A DNA stretch of 64,000 nt. It comes from a virus. Under the pieces are notes generated by a model. That model was given only the letters and a program-made list of their open reading frames with translations. It was not told the DNA's origin and did not search any database. Position numbers and translations under genes: made by a program. Of the stretch, positions 9,001-18,400 are shown piece by piece (the first letter of the stretch is position 1; each line of letters opens with the position of its first letter). The stretch covers positions 1 through 64,000 of the IMG/VR virus record IMGVR_UViG_3300023179_000046, one strand, 5' to 3'.

Positions 9001-9221
9001 ATATTATTTAAAGAAGCACTTGTTCCAGCAGAAGCAGTATAGTTACTAGAACCTGCACTACCCGAAGAAAAATATGATAAAGAATTCCAACTTAAACTAC
9101 CATCACCAATTTTAATCTTAGTGGTATCTAATTCTAAACCAACTTCCCCCGCCGCTAAAACGGGGTTAGCGGAAGTCCATTCCGCTGCGGAGCCTCGCCT
9201 TAACTGAATTTGAATCGGCAT
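6030..9221 (-). CDS. tail fibre / receptor-binding protein with beta-helix
   Basis: 1063 residues. Residues 1-50 (IQLRRGSAAEW then GEVGLELDTTKIKIGDG) are the phage fibre adaptor domain that attaches fibres to the baseplate, similar to the Mtd/T4-type N-terminus. Residues 55-170 and 750-860 hold repeats of the form SASLGG-x-x-A-x-x-YALL with a T-Q-I-A-x-T-x-F-V link. The middle (about 320-740) is rich in N and short strands, typical of a right-handed beta-helix spike. The C-terminal 200 residues form a separate beta domain, likely the receptor-binding tip. Bases 6655-6929 are identical to part of the next fibre gene. Confidence 0.8.
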   Translation of the reverse strand: MPIQIQLRRGSAAEWTSANPVLAAGEVGLELDTTKIKIGDGSLSWNSLSYFSSGSAGSSNYTASAGTSASLNNIPANLYALLSSSNFTSASISGSAIATQAFVTSQGYLTSASATGNSASLGGIPAASYALLSSPSFSGSPVVPTAAAGASTTQIANTLFIKNELSNLDRTTINVSQYAGYDSSDGTVAMSAWMQAYYDASRNRQPLLIPQKPGALGSKWTLTGGVTTSSTALSASSGNDFAITVTNSSMFPASGSFVIILDALSLSEGNFTRTSPAPLDPTTSAGAEWVTVNSRSGNTLFLAARSAGPLLSQGKIHTGTYTIVRALPFLDNLKIRGLFPAGSEGQPVAVAVTNSSYSIECPYYWGGGSDNSVDGAEIEDIAHWAHQSNYDAATRRALFLDGSISQLTDCRFNRCHFKHFTQIDLVCSRVQLTNLYINNGYTVNRSGINLITSTAEGYLELGGSDNVMRNVFLDTSNYVPSDRSLVRCRWSDSVIDYLYITPAPARAIEFTGWISGLQIPNLIINGLNTHAPISGLAANRPSGASAILGLNYYSTDTGVVERYNSASTWVQVTASTTLLPTQSDVATLTANYPPATTGLRRWALVSDTTLDGTAKAFYSDGVRWRGPMRSSTGALQYLGGDYGILFNNVNGSIAIGNLHMRQVAEFDTDTGQAGAIKIQNTNNSVATILIANLQLEQSYGTDLNVVTSGRSNLIISNAVKDFTMTPNLTTTGSGNTILLYNFAANSASLGGIGANAYALLASANFTAASVGGAAVATQPYVNSLGFLTSSGSISTASNSASLGGVAASAYALLASPTLTGAPLAPTVAASVNNTQIATTAFVRNITSTASLVNSGSLGGIAASAYVSSSVSASIGNVPTWNGTNWAPTSRNKFRPGTWTYHDGTGFTTTPFTINQLNIAPVITGGNSIQALTLHAAVTGVATSSVRVVVYSDGPDGYPTTLTGSALFDTSSAGQYTSSGLNIPGSPTGRHWIGTVGHGASSASAYVWAGRIAGAPVGTLSASTGTPFTSGLRFQWSSSTVPLDLSASVATNATYVGVVAVQLS
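6655..6929. repeat. 275-bp perfect direct repeat, copy 1
   Basis: Identical base for base to 10991-11265 in the second fibre gene (offset 4336). Encodes the same YALL-type shaft repeats (about residues 764-856 of this protein). A third, slightly diverged copy of the 3' part lies at about 10840-10950. Confidence 0.92.
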
Positions 9222-9282
9222 ACTTTAAAATCCCATCATGTGCTTTAATAAATTATATCACGAAGGCATAGTCTGAACATAA

Positions 9283-10020
9283 TTATAGAAGTATGCCCCA
9301 ACCAATTTTGGGAACAATAATTATTGCTGGTCCCCCTCCACCAGATGTAAATTCTTTAATCGCTAATAATATTGTTGTTGTAGAGCCACCTGTAACAGAA
9401 AGATTTGCAGTGAGTGAATTAACAACACCTGTATTGGTGCCACGATCTAGATAATATAAAGCAGCAGCAGGAGCCACTGATGTAGCAGAAGTTGATCGCG
9501 CTGCAAGAAATGTACCTGTAGGAGGGGTAGCGGACCATGACCTGCCACTAACAAGGTTTGCGCTAAAAAATGCCAATAGCATTGAATTATTTATTGCAGT
9601 GGTTATAGTTGATGTTGTTGCAAATGCGGGGGCTACGAAGGCGTGCGTCGTACCTATGTCACCATCAATAACTACTGGTCCCGCAGCACCAGTTAGAACT
9701 ACAGCAGTTATATTTAGACCTAGAGCACCAGTAAAAAATGTATTAGGAAAACTTCCAGTAACATAATAAGCGCCTACATATGTTTGATCCCCAACGGCTT
9801 CATTATCGGCCAACTGTAGGATAGTTGTCCATCCGGTTGAAGGTGATGGACCAGCAAAACTATAAGATCCATCACCGGCACCTCCCGTATCCGAAGCAAA
9901 TACCACCACTAAAGACCCCGCTGGCGGTCCAGACAGAGATGCGCTAGTTATAGTCGTAGAGGCAGTTCCCGCGACCGCAGGGATACTTAAAGATATAGCA
10001 CTAGTAACTCCAATAGGCAT
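9283..10020 (-). CDS. virion structural protein, Ser/Thr/Ala-rich
   Basis: 245 residues. A beta-sandwich-like composition rich in A, S, T, G and V, with short strands ending near residue 225 at ILLAIKEF and a Gly-rich, hydrophobic C-terminus. No enzyme motif. Position between two fibre genes and composition suggest a minor tail or decoration protein. The ATG at 10020 follows AGGATGATTTA. Confidence 0.55.
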   Translation of the reverse strand: MPIGVTSAISLSIPAVAGTASTTITSASLSGPPAGSLVVVFASDTGGAGDGSYSFAGPSPSTGWTTILQLADNEAVGDQTYVGAYYVTGSFPNTFFTGALGLNITAVVLTGAAGPVVIDGDIGTTHAFVAPAFATTSTITTAINNSMLLAFFSANLVSGRSWSATPPTGTFLAARSTSATSVAPAAALYYLDRGTNTGVVNSLTANLSVTGGSTTTILLAIKEFTSGGGGPAIIIVPKIGWGILL

Positions 10021-10024
10021 TAAA

Positions 10025-10324
10025 TCATCCTGTCAAGAAAGACCAAATGCCCGCAATACCCGAAGTCAACTCGGCATCAGTCGGCGCAGCAGAAGTCGTC
10101 GCAACGGTGATATTAGAGATTACCAGCGGCAGAACAGCATTAGCCTCACCAGCAGGATTGTTAGCAATACGACGAATGTAAGCGGCTTCCGATCCAGTAG
10201 CACCAGACAACCTAGTAGCGGCATACTTGATAAGGGCAACTTGTACGCGGGTTGACAAAGACGGGGAGCCTGTGGCAGATGTAGTAATCTGACCAGCAGC
10301 CTCAGTAATTGAATATGCAGGCAT
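10025..10324 (-). CDS. conserved-type small tail protein, 99 aa
   Basis: Residues 20-60 form a helix-rich core (RVQVALIKYAATRLSGATGSEAAYIRR) followed by short strands. Small proteins of this shape are frequent in phage baseplate/fibre clusters, but I do not recognise a named family. The ATG at 10324 follows AAGGAGAAAATATA. It ends 4 bases before the next gene, so the pair is probably co-translated. Confidence 0.5.
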   Translation of the reverse strand: MPAYSITEAAGQITTSATGSPSLSTRVQVALIKYAATRLSGATGSEAAYIRRIANNPAGEANAVLPLVISNITVATTSAAPTDAELTSGIAGIWSFLTG

Positions 10325-10341
10325 TATATTTTCTCCTTAGG

Positions 10342-11925
10342 TTAAGTCCACATTACTTGGACAACTAGATTAGATCCAGAATTTGTTGATCCGACTTGCT
10401 TTAGTGCAACAGTTAAATAGTCAGTGGTTAATACAGTAGAGCCAGAGTTAAAACCAGTAGTTACTAGGCCGGTAGTAACTGACCCAGACTGCAAAGTAAA
10501 TCCAGATGCAGTAAAAATAGTTGACCCGCTGTTTCTAACATCAATAATTATACTTGAACCCGACGAAGGAGTACCTACGCTAGCCCTGACACCTGTAATA
10601 ATTCTATTTTGCCCTGTATCATTGTATAATCTGTAATCCCACGGTCCCGCCGTGGATAAAGAACCTGAGACCGTAAATGCTAATGTTTGAGGATAAAGTA
10701 ATTGTTTTACGAATGCCGTGGTTGCAATTTGAGCATTGTTAACTGTACTTGCAGCGGTTGGGGCTAGCGGTGTACCGTTAAAACTTGGTGAGTTTAATAA
10801 AACATAGGACGATGATGAAATCCCGCCCAATGATGCACTATTAGAAGCAGTAGAAATAGAACCACTAGAGGTTAGGAAACCTAGGGAGTTAACGTAGGGC
10901 TGCGTAGCGACGGCTGCGCCGCCGACGCTAGCAGCAGTAAAGTTTGCAGAGGCTAGTAAAGCATATGCACTAGCGGCAATATTATTTAATGATCCTGAGT
11001 TTACTAATGATGCTGTAGAAGTAATATTTCTTACAAATGCCGTCGTTGCAATTTGAGTATTGTTTACTGACGCAGCAACAGTAGGTGCTAGTGGCGCACC
11101 AGTCAATGTTGGTGATGCCAATAAGGCATAGGCGCTAGCGGCTACGCCGCCTAGCGATGCACTATTAGAAGCAGTAGAAATAGAACCACTAGAGGTTAGG
11201 AAACCTAAAGAATTAACATAGGGCTGCGTAGCGACGGCTGCGCCGCCGACGCTAGCAGCAGTAAAATTAGAGGATGCTAACAATGCATATGCGCTGGCGG
11301 CTGTGCCGCCTAGCGATGCTGAATTAATAGAACTTGCAGAAGTTAAATAACCCTGTGATGTAACAAAGTTTTGAGTGGCAACTGTCGATCCAGAGATACT
11401 TGCCGATGTAAAGTTAGCGCCCGACAATAATGCATAAGAATTAGGGTTAAAACCGCTCAAAGATGCACTTACACCAGAACTTGCTGAATATGTAACTGAT
11501 GCAGGTGTCGGTGCTGCACCTGCTGATGCAGCATACCCCGCGTTTGCTATTGATCCACTAGACGTTACATATCCTAAAGAGTTAACATATGGAATGGTTG
11601 CTATTGCGGAACCGCTTACGCTAGCAGCATTAAAATTAGCAGAACTCAGTAATGCATAATTATTTTGATTAAAATTAGACAACGATGCTGAAATGCCACT
11701 ACTTGCAGAATAGGTAACGCTCGCTGGTGTTGGTGCAGCACCGGCAGATGCAGCATAAGAAACACTACCACTGGTTGTTTGATATCCACGACCTAATACA
11801 TATGGTTGAGTTGCTAAAGCACTTCCAGAAATGCTAGCACTTATAAAATTAGCACCTGACAATAGGGCGTACGCTGAGGCTGAAAATCCACCTAAAGAGT
11901 CAGCATTACTTGCCGACCCGCCCAA
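10342..11925 (-). CDS. tail fibre shaft, probably the 3' part of a frameshifted fibre gene
   Basis: 527 residues of tandem shaft repeats (SASLGG...YALL and TQIATTAFV units) ending in a C-terminal beta domain of about 120 residues. The only in-frame start is a TTG at 11925 with no ribosome-binding site. The same frame stays open upstream to about 11961, where a -1 shift from the collagen-like gene (11940-12188) gives the smooth junction GGGATL-KNNGSSVTINIPLGG. Together they would make a fibre of about 615 residues with a collagen-like neck. I read this as one gene split by a shift, natural or by sequencing error. Confidence 0.7.
   Translation of the reverse strand: MGGSASNADSLGGFSASAYALLSGANFISASISGSALATQPYVLGRGYQTTSGSVSYAASAGAAPTPASVTYSASSGISASLSNFNQNNYALLSSANFNAASVSGSAIATIPYVNSLGYVTSSGSIANAGYAASAGAAPTPASVTYSASSGVSASLSGFNPNSYALLSGANFTSASISGSTVATQNFVTSQGYLTSASSINSASLGGTAASAYALLASSNFTAASVGGAAVATQPYVNSLGFLTSSGSISTASNSASLGGVAASAYALLASPTLTGAPLAPTVAASVNNTQIATTAFVRNITSTASLVNSGSLNNIAASAYALLASANFTAASVGGAAVATQPYVNSLGFLTSSGSISTASNSASLGGISSSSYVLLNSPSFNGTPLAPTAASTVNNAQIATTAFVKQLLYPQTLAFTVSGSLSTAGPWDYRLYNDTGQNRIITGVRASVGTPSSGSSIIIDVRNSGSTIFTASGFTLQSGSVTTGLVTTGFNSGSTVLTTDYLTVALKQVGSTNSGSNLVVQVMWT
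10991..11265. repeat. 275-bp perfect direct repeat, copy 2
   Basis: Partner of 6655-6929. The bases just outside both ends differ, so the edges of identity are sharp. Expected outcome of recent gene conversion or unequal crossing-over between fibre genes. Confidence 0.92.
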
Positions 11926-11939
11926 GGGAATGTTGATGG

Positions 11940-12188
11940 TTACTGATGAGCCATTGTTCTTAGAGTGGCCCCGCCTCCGGTAAAGTTTAAATATGTGGCA
12001 GATGACGTAAGGACGTTATTAGAATTAGCGACTGCAATGCTTCCTCCACCGCCCCCGGTAGAACTTCCAGATGATCCGGCTACACCTTGCGGCCCCTGTG
12101 GGCCGGGTGAACTAATAATAACCCTATTTTCATTACTAGTAACTACAATATTGTTTACACTACTACTTACATTAATATTATCGGCCAT
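11940..12188 (-). CDS. collagen-like fibre neck (5' part of split fibre gene)
   Basis: 82 residues. Residues 1-27 form alternating strands (VSSSVNNIVVTSNENRVII), then a short collagen-type stretch GPQGPQGVAG and a Ser/Gly linker. Near the end the reading frame leaves the expected path: a -1 shift at CTA-A joins it in phase with the shaft repeats of 10342-11925. As written it stops at 11940 after TLRTMAHQ. The ATG at 12188 overlaps the upstream stop (TAATG). Confidence 0.65.
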   Translation of the reverse strand: MADNINVSSSVNNIVVTSNENRVIISSPGPQGPQGVAGSSGSSTGGGGGSIAVANSNNVLTSSATYLNFTGGGATLRTMAHQ

Positions 12189-12547
12189 TAGTCAATGACC
12201 CCGGCGTCTACCTGAAACCACCCTTTAAGTAAAGTTGTACTAGTAGTAGAAGTTTTAATTTGTACTTGGTAGGCTGATTTGGGTAAATTAAATTTGCGCG
12301 TTTTTGCGGGGGTTAGATTAATGTCAAGTTTTCCCGCTGATGCCGTTATAGTAATACCATCATTGTTTGCTGGCGTGGCTGCAAATCCACAGGCCGAGGC
12401 ACAAAATATACTGCCACCCGGCTGATCCGCAACTATCATCAGGGCGGAAGCGTTGGTAAGATTAATAGGGACACCCGAAGGGTCCGTATAAGTTATAGAT
12501 AGAGAAAAACTATCTCCTTGCACAATGTTATAATTAGTATCTTTCAC
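12188..12547 (-). CDS. BppU-like N-terminal/baseplate adaptor protein
   Basis: About 119 residues. The pattern Q-G-D-S-F-S-L-S-I-T-Y followed by N-L-T-N-A-S-A-L-M-I resembles the immunoglobulin-like fold found at the N-terminus of phage upper-baseplate and fibre-attachment proteins. GTG at 12547 with GGTGG upstream is preferred; an in-frame TTG lies at 12565. It ends in TAATG overlap with the collagen-like gene, fitting a role in anchoring that fibre. Confidence 0.5.
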   Translation of the reverse strand: MKDTNYNIVQGDSFSLSITYTDPSGVPINLTNASALMIVADQPGGSIFCASACGFAATPANNDGITITASAGKLDINLTPAKTRKFNLPKSAYQVQIKTSTTSTTLLKGWFQVDAGVID

Positions 12548-12548
12548 A

Positions 12549-13784
12549 TCAACCACCCAGACCAATTATATCATTTTGTAGTTGTGTGATACTCTCAGTC
12601 AATTGTTCAATTTGTATTTGTTGAAGTTGTATGGCTTTAGTTAAAATTGGTATGAGGGCGGTGTAGTCTAAATGATATCTACTTTCATATTCGCTTTCTG
12701 TCTCAGTCGGACCATAAACAATATTTGGAAAAACATCATTTATTTGTTGAGCAACAAAGCCAAATGATTTTCTATCATTTATTTCTCCAGTGTTACTTGA
12801 AATTAAATTGTATTCAACTGGTATTAAATTCTTTATTTTTGTTAATAGGTCGTGGTCATGAATAGGGTTAATGTTTCTTTTAATTCTAGAGTCTGACGGA
12901 GAGGTAATAGTGTGGCTACTTGTAAGTTGACTGGCCGAAGCGGTCCATTTAATGTAAGAAGAATGAGAACTTGAATCGCCACCGGAATACCCCAAATACA
13001 AAATACCATCAGTATCCGATGTTGAATATGCCGTACCATATCCAGACATTATACTTCCCCTAACAAGGATAGGGTCAGAAATTTCAATTTTTGATACTAA
13101 ACTACCACTTGTGTTCTTTAAACCTCCAAAACCGATGTAAGCATTTGCAGCACTACCACTAGATGATTTTCCAAAGTAAACATAGCCTCCGACCCCGCCC
13201 GGTCGTGATAGGCCTATGTCTCCAACCGAAGCGGTAAATGGCATATCAGCAGGATTAGTAGAGCCAGCCAATTTTAATGAGTTATAAACAATAATGGGTT
13301 GCTGTGCCCTCATTGTAATTGACCCAGTGGTATTAAAAATTTGTAACTCAGAGTCCGTACCACCACCCGCATTTGGAAGCAATGCAATTTTTGCATACTC
13401 TGTTCTAAATCCCTCACCCGGTGGTGTATATTGACCTGAATTATTCCATCCAAATGCAATTAGACCCGTTCCAATAGTAGTTCTAAAGAAACTCCCACTA
13501 CTTGAAAGAACGGGCGTGGAAATAATAAAATTTTCTATACCAGTGTCAGAATAACTAGAACTTGTAATTGCCATAAAGCCCGGTCCCTGAGTTACTGAAC
13601 CCGACAAAATATTTCCAGTTATAGGATGGGTAGCACTACCAAACGCAGTCTTAGCGTCCGGCGTAGAGAAACTGTAAGTGTTAGACCATTCACTAGCCTC
13701 ACCGTCCGTATTCCTACTTCTGATTTGTACTGCATAATTAGCACCCGGCTCTAGCCCAGTTAAAAGTTTAGAATAATCAGCCAT
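12549..13784 (-). CDS. tail fibre with S74 intramolecular chaperone
   Basis: 411 residues. The N-terminal 40 residues resemble a fibronectin type III strand set (YAVQIRSRNTDGEASEWS). The middle is a beta-structured stalk. From about residue 293 the sequence SDSRIKRNI then SFGFVAQQ marks the Peptidase_S74 / endosialidase chaperone domain, which assists trimer folding and then cuts itself off using a Ser-Lys pair (the S and K of DSRIK). The last 35 residues form a coiled coil (IQLQQIQIEQLTESITQLQN), as expected for the released chaperone. The mature fibre would be about 295 residues. Confidence 0.85.
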   Translation of the reverse strand: MADYSKLLTGLEPGANYAVQIRSRNTDGEASEWSNTYSFSTPDAKTAFGSATHPITGNILSGSVTQGPGFMAITSSSYSDTGIENFIISTPVLSSSGSFFRTTIGTGLIAFGWNNSGQYTPPGEGFRTEYAKIALLPNAGGGTDSELQIFNTTGSITMRAQQPIIVYNSLKLAGSTNPADMPFTASVGDIGLSRPGGVGGYVYFGKSSSGSAANAYIGFGGLKNTSGSLVSKIEISDPILVRGSIMSGYGTAYSTSDTDGILYLGYSGGDSSSHSSYIKWTASASQLTSSHTITSPSDSRIKRNINPIHDHDLLTKIKNLIPVEYNLISSNTGEINDRKSFGFVAQQINDVFPNIVYGPTETESEYESRYHLDYTALIPILTKAIQLQQIQIEQLTESITQLQNDIIGLGG

Positions 13785-14724
13785 CTATTAACCTTAACTT
13801 ATACTCTACTTCCATTGGTTGAGAAAAAACTTTACCAAACAAAGGTACGGTGGAGGATGAAGATATTGCTCTGCTAACTAATTTAAAATCATTTAATACC
13901 GGCGCTCCGTATGAAAACTTTAAATGATCCAGAATTACTGCACCGCTACTGCCAGAAAAGGTCACCGATACGCTAGTAAAATTATCAAAGTCATCGGGCT
14001 TTGGACCCATTAATGCTGATGAGGTATAGAATGCACTGGCAGCCTTGGCAGTTAAATTAACCGTAGAAGATGACCATACATTTTGTGGGGTAGAGTCATC
14101 ACCAAATTTTACTGAAAAGTTAATAGAAGAAGTTGTAGTGCTTGCGTAGTAAAGTATTTCTAGGCTACTTCCCTCATAGAAATTTTGGACGGGGAAATCT
14201 AGACCATTAATGATGGCAGTATTAGTTAAACTAGAAGCAGTCACTGACAGAACTATGTTGTTTGTGCCCGATCTTGTTGCGGGCAAAGTATCTCTCAATG
14301 TTGCTAGATTACCGTTTCCATATTTCCACAAAGTTGATCCAGAAGAAAATTCAGAAAAATCACTAATCTTAGTATTATCATAATAATTATCTAAATTAAC
14401 TTTTGCTGGTATGACACCTATTTCGTAGCAATCAAAATCATCAGCAGGATCAAGAGTCGTTTTTAAAACCATAAAGGATGACGAGCCGCTAGGACTATAT
14501 GTTTTAAGTGTGACGGGGTATCTTAATATTTCATACTGTAATCTTTCAGTAGAAGGAACAGTAGAAGATGAATTAAGACAACCTATCGCCAAAGACCCGG
14601 CCCAATCAAAAGTATTACCAGAAAGAAAAGCATTAATGGTAGAAATGCCATTAGAGGTCAACATATTTTTATATTCACCAATAACGACTCCATTAGAACT
14701 TACAGTATAAATTCCCTCTATCAT
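13777..14724 (-). CDS. minor tail protein, beta-rich
   Basis: 315 residues of unknown family. The N-terminal region (residues 1-110) has IGCLNSSSTVPS and LRYPVTLKTY, typical of baseplate wedge-like proteins of this kind of phage. Residues 150-280 look like a carbohydrate-binding jelly roll. It overlaps the previous gene stop (ATGA at 14721-14724) and the next gene start by 8 bases. Likely part of the tail tip. Confidence 0.55.
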   Translation of the reverse strand: MIEGIYTVSSNGVVIGEYKNMLTSNGISTINAFLSGNTFDWAGSLAIGCLNSSSTVPSTERLQYEILRYPVTLKTYSPSGSSSFMVLKTTLDPADDFDCYEIGVIPAKVNLDNYYDNTKISDFSEFSSGSTLWKYGNGNLATLRDTLPATRSGTNNIVLSVTASSLTNTAIINGLDFPVQNFYEGSSLEILYYASTTTSSINFSVKFGDDSTPQNVWSSSTVNLTAKAASAFYTSSALMGPKPDDFDNFTSVSVTFSGSSGAVILDHLKFSYGAPVLNDFKLVSRAISSSSTVPLFGKVFSQPMEVEYKLRLIDG

Positions 14725-15359
14725 AATTTAACAATCCTTATCTCAAAATCATCAGCGTTAAAACCATCAGGCACAGTAAACGATACTGGTGCGGTGTACG
14801 AAGGCTTACCGTCCGAAGAAACTCTTTTTTCTTCCAACGCTATGTCATAAACTGATATATTGCTAGGTGGAATCATATCGGGATTAACCGTAACGTCAGC
14901 CTCATCATATTTATCTATCGGGGCATACGGGTCACGCGCATTATCATCAAAAGCGGGATCGTATCCCTCATCTAAAATTTCAAAGAAGTCAAAATCTTTA
15001 TCCTGAGTTATTTCAGGGTCATTAAAAATATAGTAATCTTGTGCCTCTACATAATCTAAATCGTCTTCTTCTGCTAAAAGGATGCCGCTCCCCTCGGGAG
15101 CATCCAATGCAGAGGATAAAGGGTCAACGGGAATACTTCTTGATCTAACTTCCGGCCTATTCCTATCAACCACGTCTTGATCGAAAGTCTTTAAAATATT
15201 CGGAGGTAGCGTTCCTGAAAAAATAACCTCAGGATAACTTGCCCTAAAAACGTCGTTATTTCTTTGATCGTCAACGGTTAACGTTACTCTATAGAAATTA
15301 GAGTCGCCCTGACGATTATCAGAATTACCAGCCTTTGGTGGTGAATACGCTCTCAACAA
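14721..15359 (-). CDS. acidic tail-tip associated protein
   Basis: 212 residues, very rich in D and E in the middle (residues 95-160, many DD and ED pairs), with beta strands at both ends. There is no ATG near the front: tandem TTG codons at 15357-15359 and 15354-15356 follow TTTTGGAG, so a TTG start is likely. Function unknown. The acidic centre may bind divalent metals or act as a flexible tether. Confidence 0.55.
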   Translation of the reverse strand: MLRAYSPPKAGNSDNRQGDSNFYRVTLTVDDQRNNDVFRASYPEVIFSGTLPPNILKTFDQDVVDRNRPEVRSRSIPVDPLSSALDAPEGSGILLAEEDDLDYVEAQDYYIFNDPEITQDKDFDFFEILDEGYDPAFDDNARDPYAPIDKYDEADVTVNPDMIPPSNISVYDIALEEKRVSSDGKPSYTAPVSFTVPDGFNADDFEIRIVKL

Positions 15360-15415
15360 TACTCCAAAATAAATACATTAATACATTCATTATACATTTC
15401 TTTCAACATAAAGTG

Positions 15416-18400
15416 TTATTGTGGCAGTTGAAACATTGGCTTTAAGGTAAGTTGAGTCTTTAAGCCATTACTAAAGTCATGAGAAATACCTTTAACAAGG
15501 AAAGTTTTAACATTCTCATCTAGCCCACCCGTTGGGCTATTCGGATCATAGCCAATCTTTTTAAGAGAATAAACCAATTGACAGAAATCGCCCAACTGAA
15601 CTAAAGGATTACCATAAATACTAACATTAACCTCAGAGTTAAAAGACGAAGCAAATAGGGCTATGCGGTCAAGAAGAATCTCAGCATCCCGCTCAGTTTG
15701 AACCCAAGGGCTTTCAATATTAATAGACTGACTCAAATTAGCAGCATCCACAACTCTTTCTAATTGTTTAGCATCAGACAATTTGCTATAGAATGCTCTT
15801 ACCGTATAGGGAAAAATAACACCGTCACCGATTTTACCATCAGTAACCGACAAGAAAATGGCACCATTGTCTCGGTTTACCGCCGCCTGACTAAATCTAA
15901 AAGGCGATGCGTTAATTCTTGAAAAACCAATGCTGTCTGATCTAGCGACCCTAAGTTTACTTCTAGTGCCAGCAGTATAATGAGGATTGTAGCCACCATA
16001 CTCTGACCTAACAGTTTTAATAGAAATGGGATTAGTGTTAAAACTTTCATTCTCAATAAATTGAGCACCAGTCAAATACAATGGACCCCAAAAATAATAT
16101 TTAGGTTCAGCCTCAGGATCTTTATTCATAATTTTTCTTAAAAACTCGCTAGACTCCCAATGGTGCTTAACGCGCCTATTATCAATTTCTACGCCATTCC
16201 CTTCAAACCAATTCACACCATACAATTCATAAAAATCAACCTTGGCTGCCGACTTTAACGACTCTAACTGTTGTTTAGCGGTGGTGGTGCCCTTTGGAAA
16301 ATTTAAAGCCGTAGAGTTATTGCCAGCCCAACAACCCCACTTTGCTTGTAATTTAATATTTCTGGCACCGTCCACTATAAAAGTTCCATATCTTCTATCG
16401 TCAACATATACGGTACAATAACTTAGGGCACCCCCCGGTATATTTACTGTATTTCTATTATTTTCGTTATGAAAAATAACAGTCAGTCTGTGTGGCTTGC
16501 CATCAAAAACGTTTTTAGTATAAAATCCTGTAGCCTTAGTAGAAACTGGATTACCTTTTTGATCTATAGAACTTAATTTAATAGTGTTGCTAGTATTTAA
16601 TTTCCTTAAAAGTTTAGTGGTTTTACCAGCGTTTAAAAGTCTAAATAATAAAGGACCATAGTTAGTATCAACAAAAATTCCGAGAGCGACCTGCTTGTTA
16701 AACTTAGGATCTGGTGCCCTAAAGACTGTTGAAAATGTATTAAAGTTAGAGGCTGATGTTGGCACTGTTTTTTCACCAGAATCAGTAGAAGCAATTGGAT
16801 ATAAAACAATAGGCCTAGTCTGATTACCTACTGTAAATGTAGCAATATTTTTGTGAAATAGAATATTGGGCTTTATTGATTTCCCGCCCACAATTAAAGA
16901 GTTTTGAAAGTTACCCGCGCTATCAATCCACTGTTCTCTAAAATTACCTGCGGGATTTTCATATCCATTCAATGAGTCCCTTCCAGTTTCATCAAACATC
17001 TTATGATTTCTTACGCTAGTAAATCTTTGGCCTCTAGCGAGTCCATGTATTTTCCCTGTGAAATCATATTTCACAGTAGTAATGCTAGGATCTTGATTCA
17101 TTAAATCTTGAGTAATTTCAGTAAGGTCACTACCAGAACGAATAATTGCATTAAAAGCAAGGCTTTTGTTTGGATACGGTAGTTTACTTCTTACTGTCAG
17201 AACAACGTTATTTTGGATGGGCGTAAACTTGTAGGAAAGACCCTCATATGAGACTAACTCACCCTGTAAAAAGAATGTGCCCTTCTGACTGTCTAAGCCT
17301 TTGTTTGGGTCTAAGAATTTAGATGGTGAGATAAACATGGACTCTGCATTATATTTTACAGAAACGTCTGCTGTAGTTCTAGCAAGCCCCGTGGTAGTTT
17401 TGCTAGACCAAACCCCGACCTCGGCTGCCGATTGTGTCCCCGTGAGAAAACTATCACTCTTGTCGCCGGAATAATTAATTGTAGGTATCTGATACGATAC
17501 AGAAACTTTTCCTACTTGGGGCGTAACGTTTTCAGAATAAGAATCATTCATGATATTTGCTATATATCTAATTTCTTGACCCTCAGAATTTAAAAGAGTT
17601 AATTCTTTATCTGTTACTGCAAAGTCGGGAGATAAAGTTTCATCATAGTAATCTTTAACTATTTTTTCTAAATCAATAAATCTTAAAATTCCGTATTCAT
17701 CAATGTATGCTGATATTTGATGGGCGGCAAGGTAACCCTGTAACGCTTCAAATAATGATTGCTTACTTTTGTCACACCAAAAGTGCGTAGTCTTAGTCGC
17801 GCGGTTTTTTAATAAAACTCTTAATCCATCGTAATCATAATCAGAAAAACCGCTAACATCTAAAATAGTTGTTATAGTTTCAAACATGCTTTCAAATTCA
17901 CCAAAATAGTCAGGAGCCTGCTTAGACATTAAAATAGTCTTAGAGGCATCAAATAGATTAATTGAAACTTCAAAACCACTAACATTCCATTCTTCTGAAT
18001 ACATAGTAAAAAATGGAATGTATTCATAAAAACTATTAAGTCCAGATACTAGGCATACTGTAAATTTACAGTTCTTTTTAAGCATCCCGGCAAAAGTAGA
18101 AGAATCTGAATAATGGTCAAATATTGTGTGCGGGAAAGAGTTTAGGGTTACCGGAATGTTACTGAGAGTAATGTCTGCTGAGTTGGCATTAGAAATACCC
18201 AAGGGGAACCCCGCCGAATTACCGTTATCTAATTGTTTGTTAACATTAACACTTTTAGTTAAACCACTAACATCAATTTCTAGGCGAGGGGATATTTCAA
18301 AAATGTGTGCCCTGCGGTTAGAATCATAATCACCACTCTCAATAAGAGTTTTATTGCTCCAAGAAAGAGTATTCATATTAAATATAATTCCGGTTACTTC

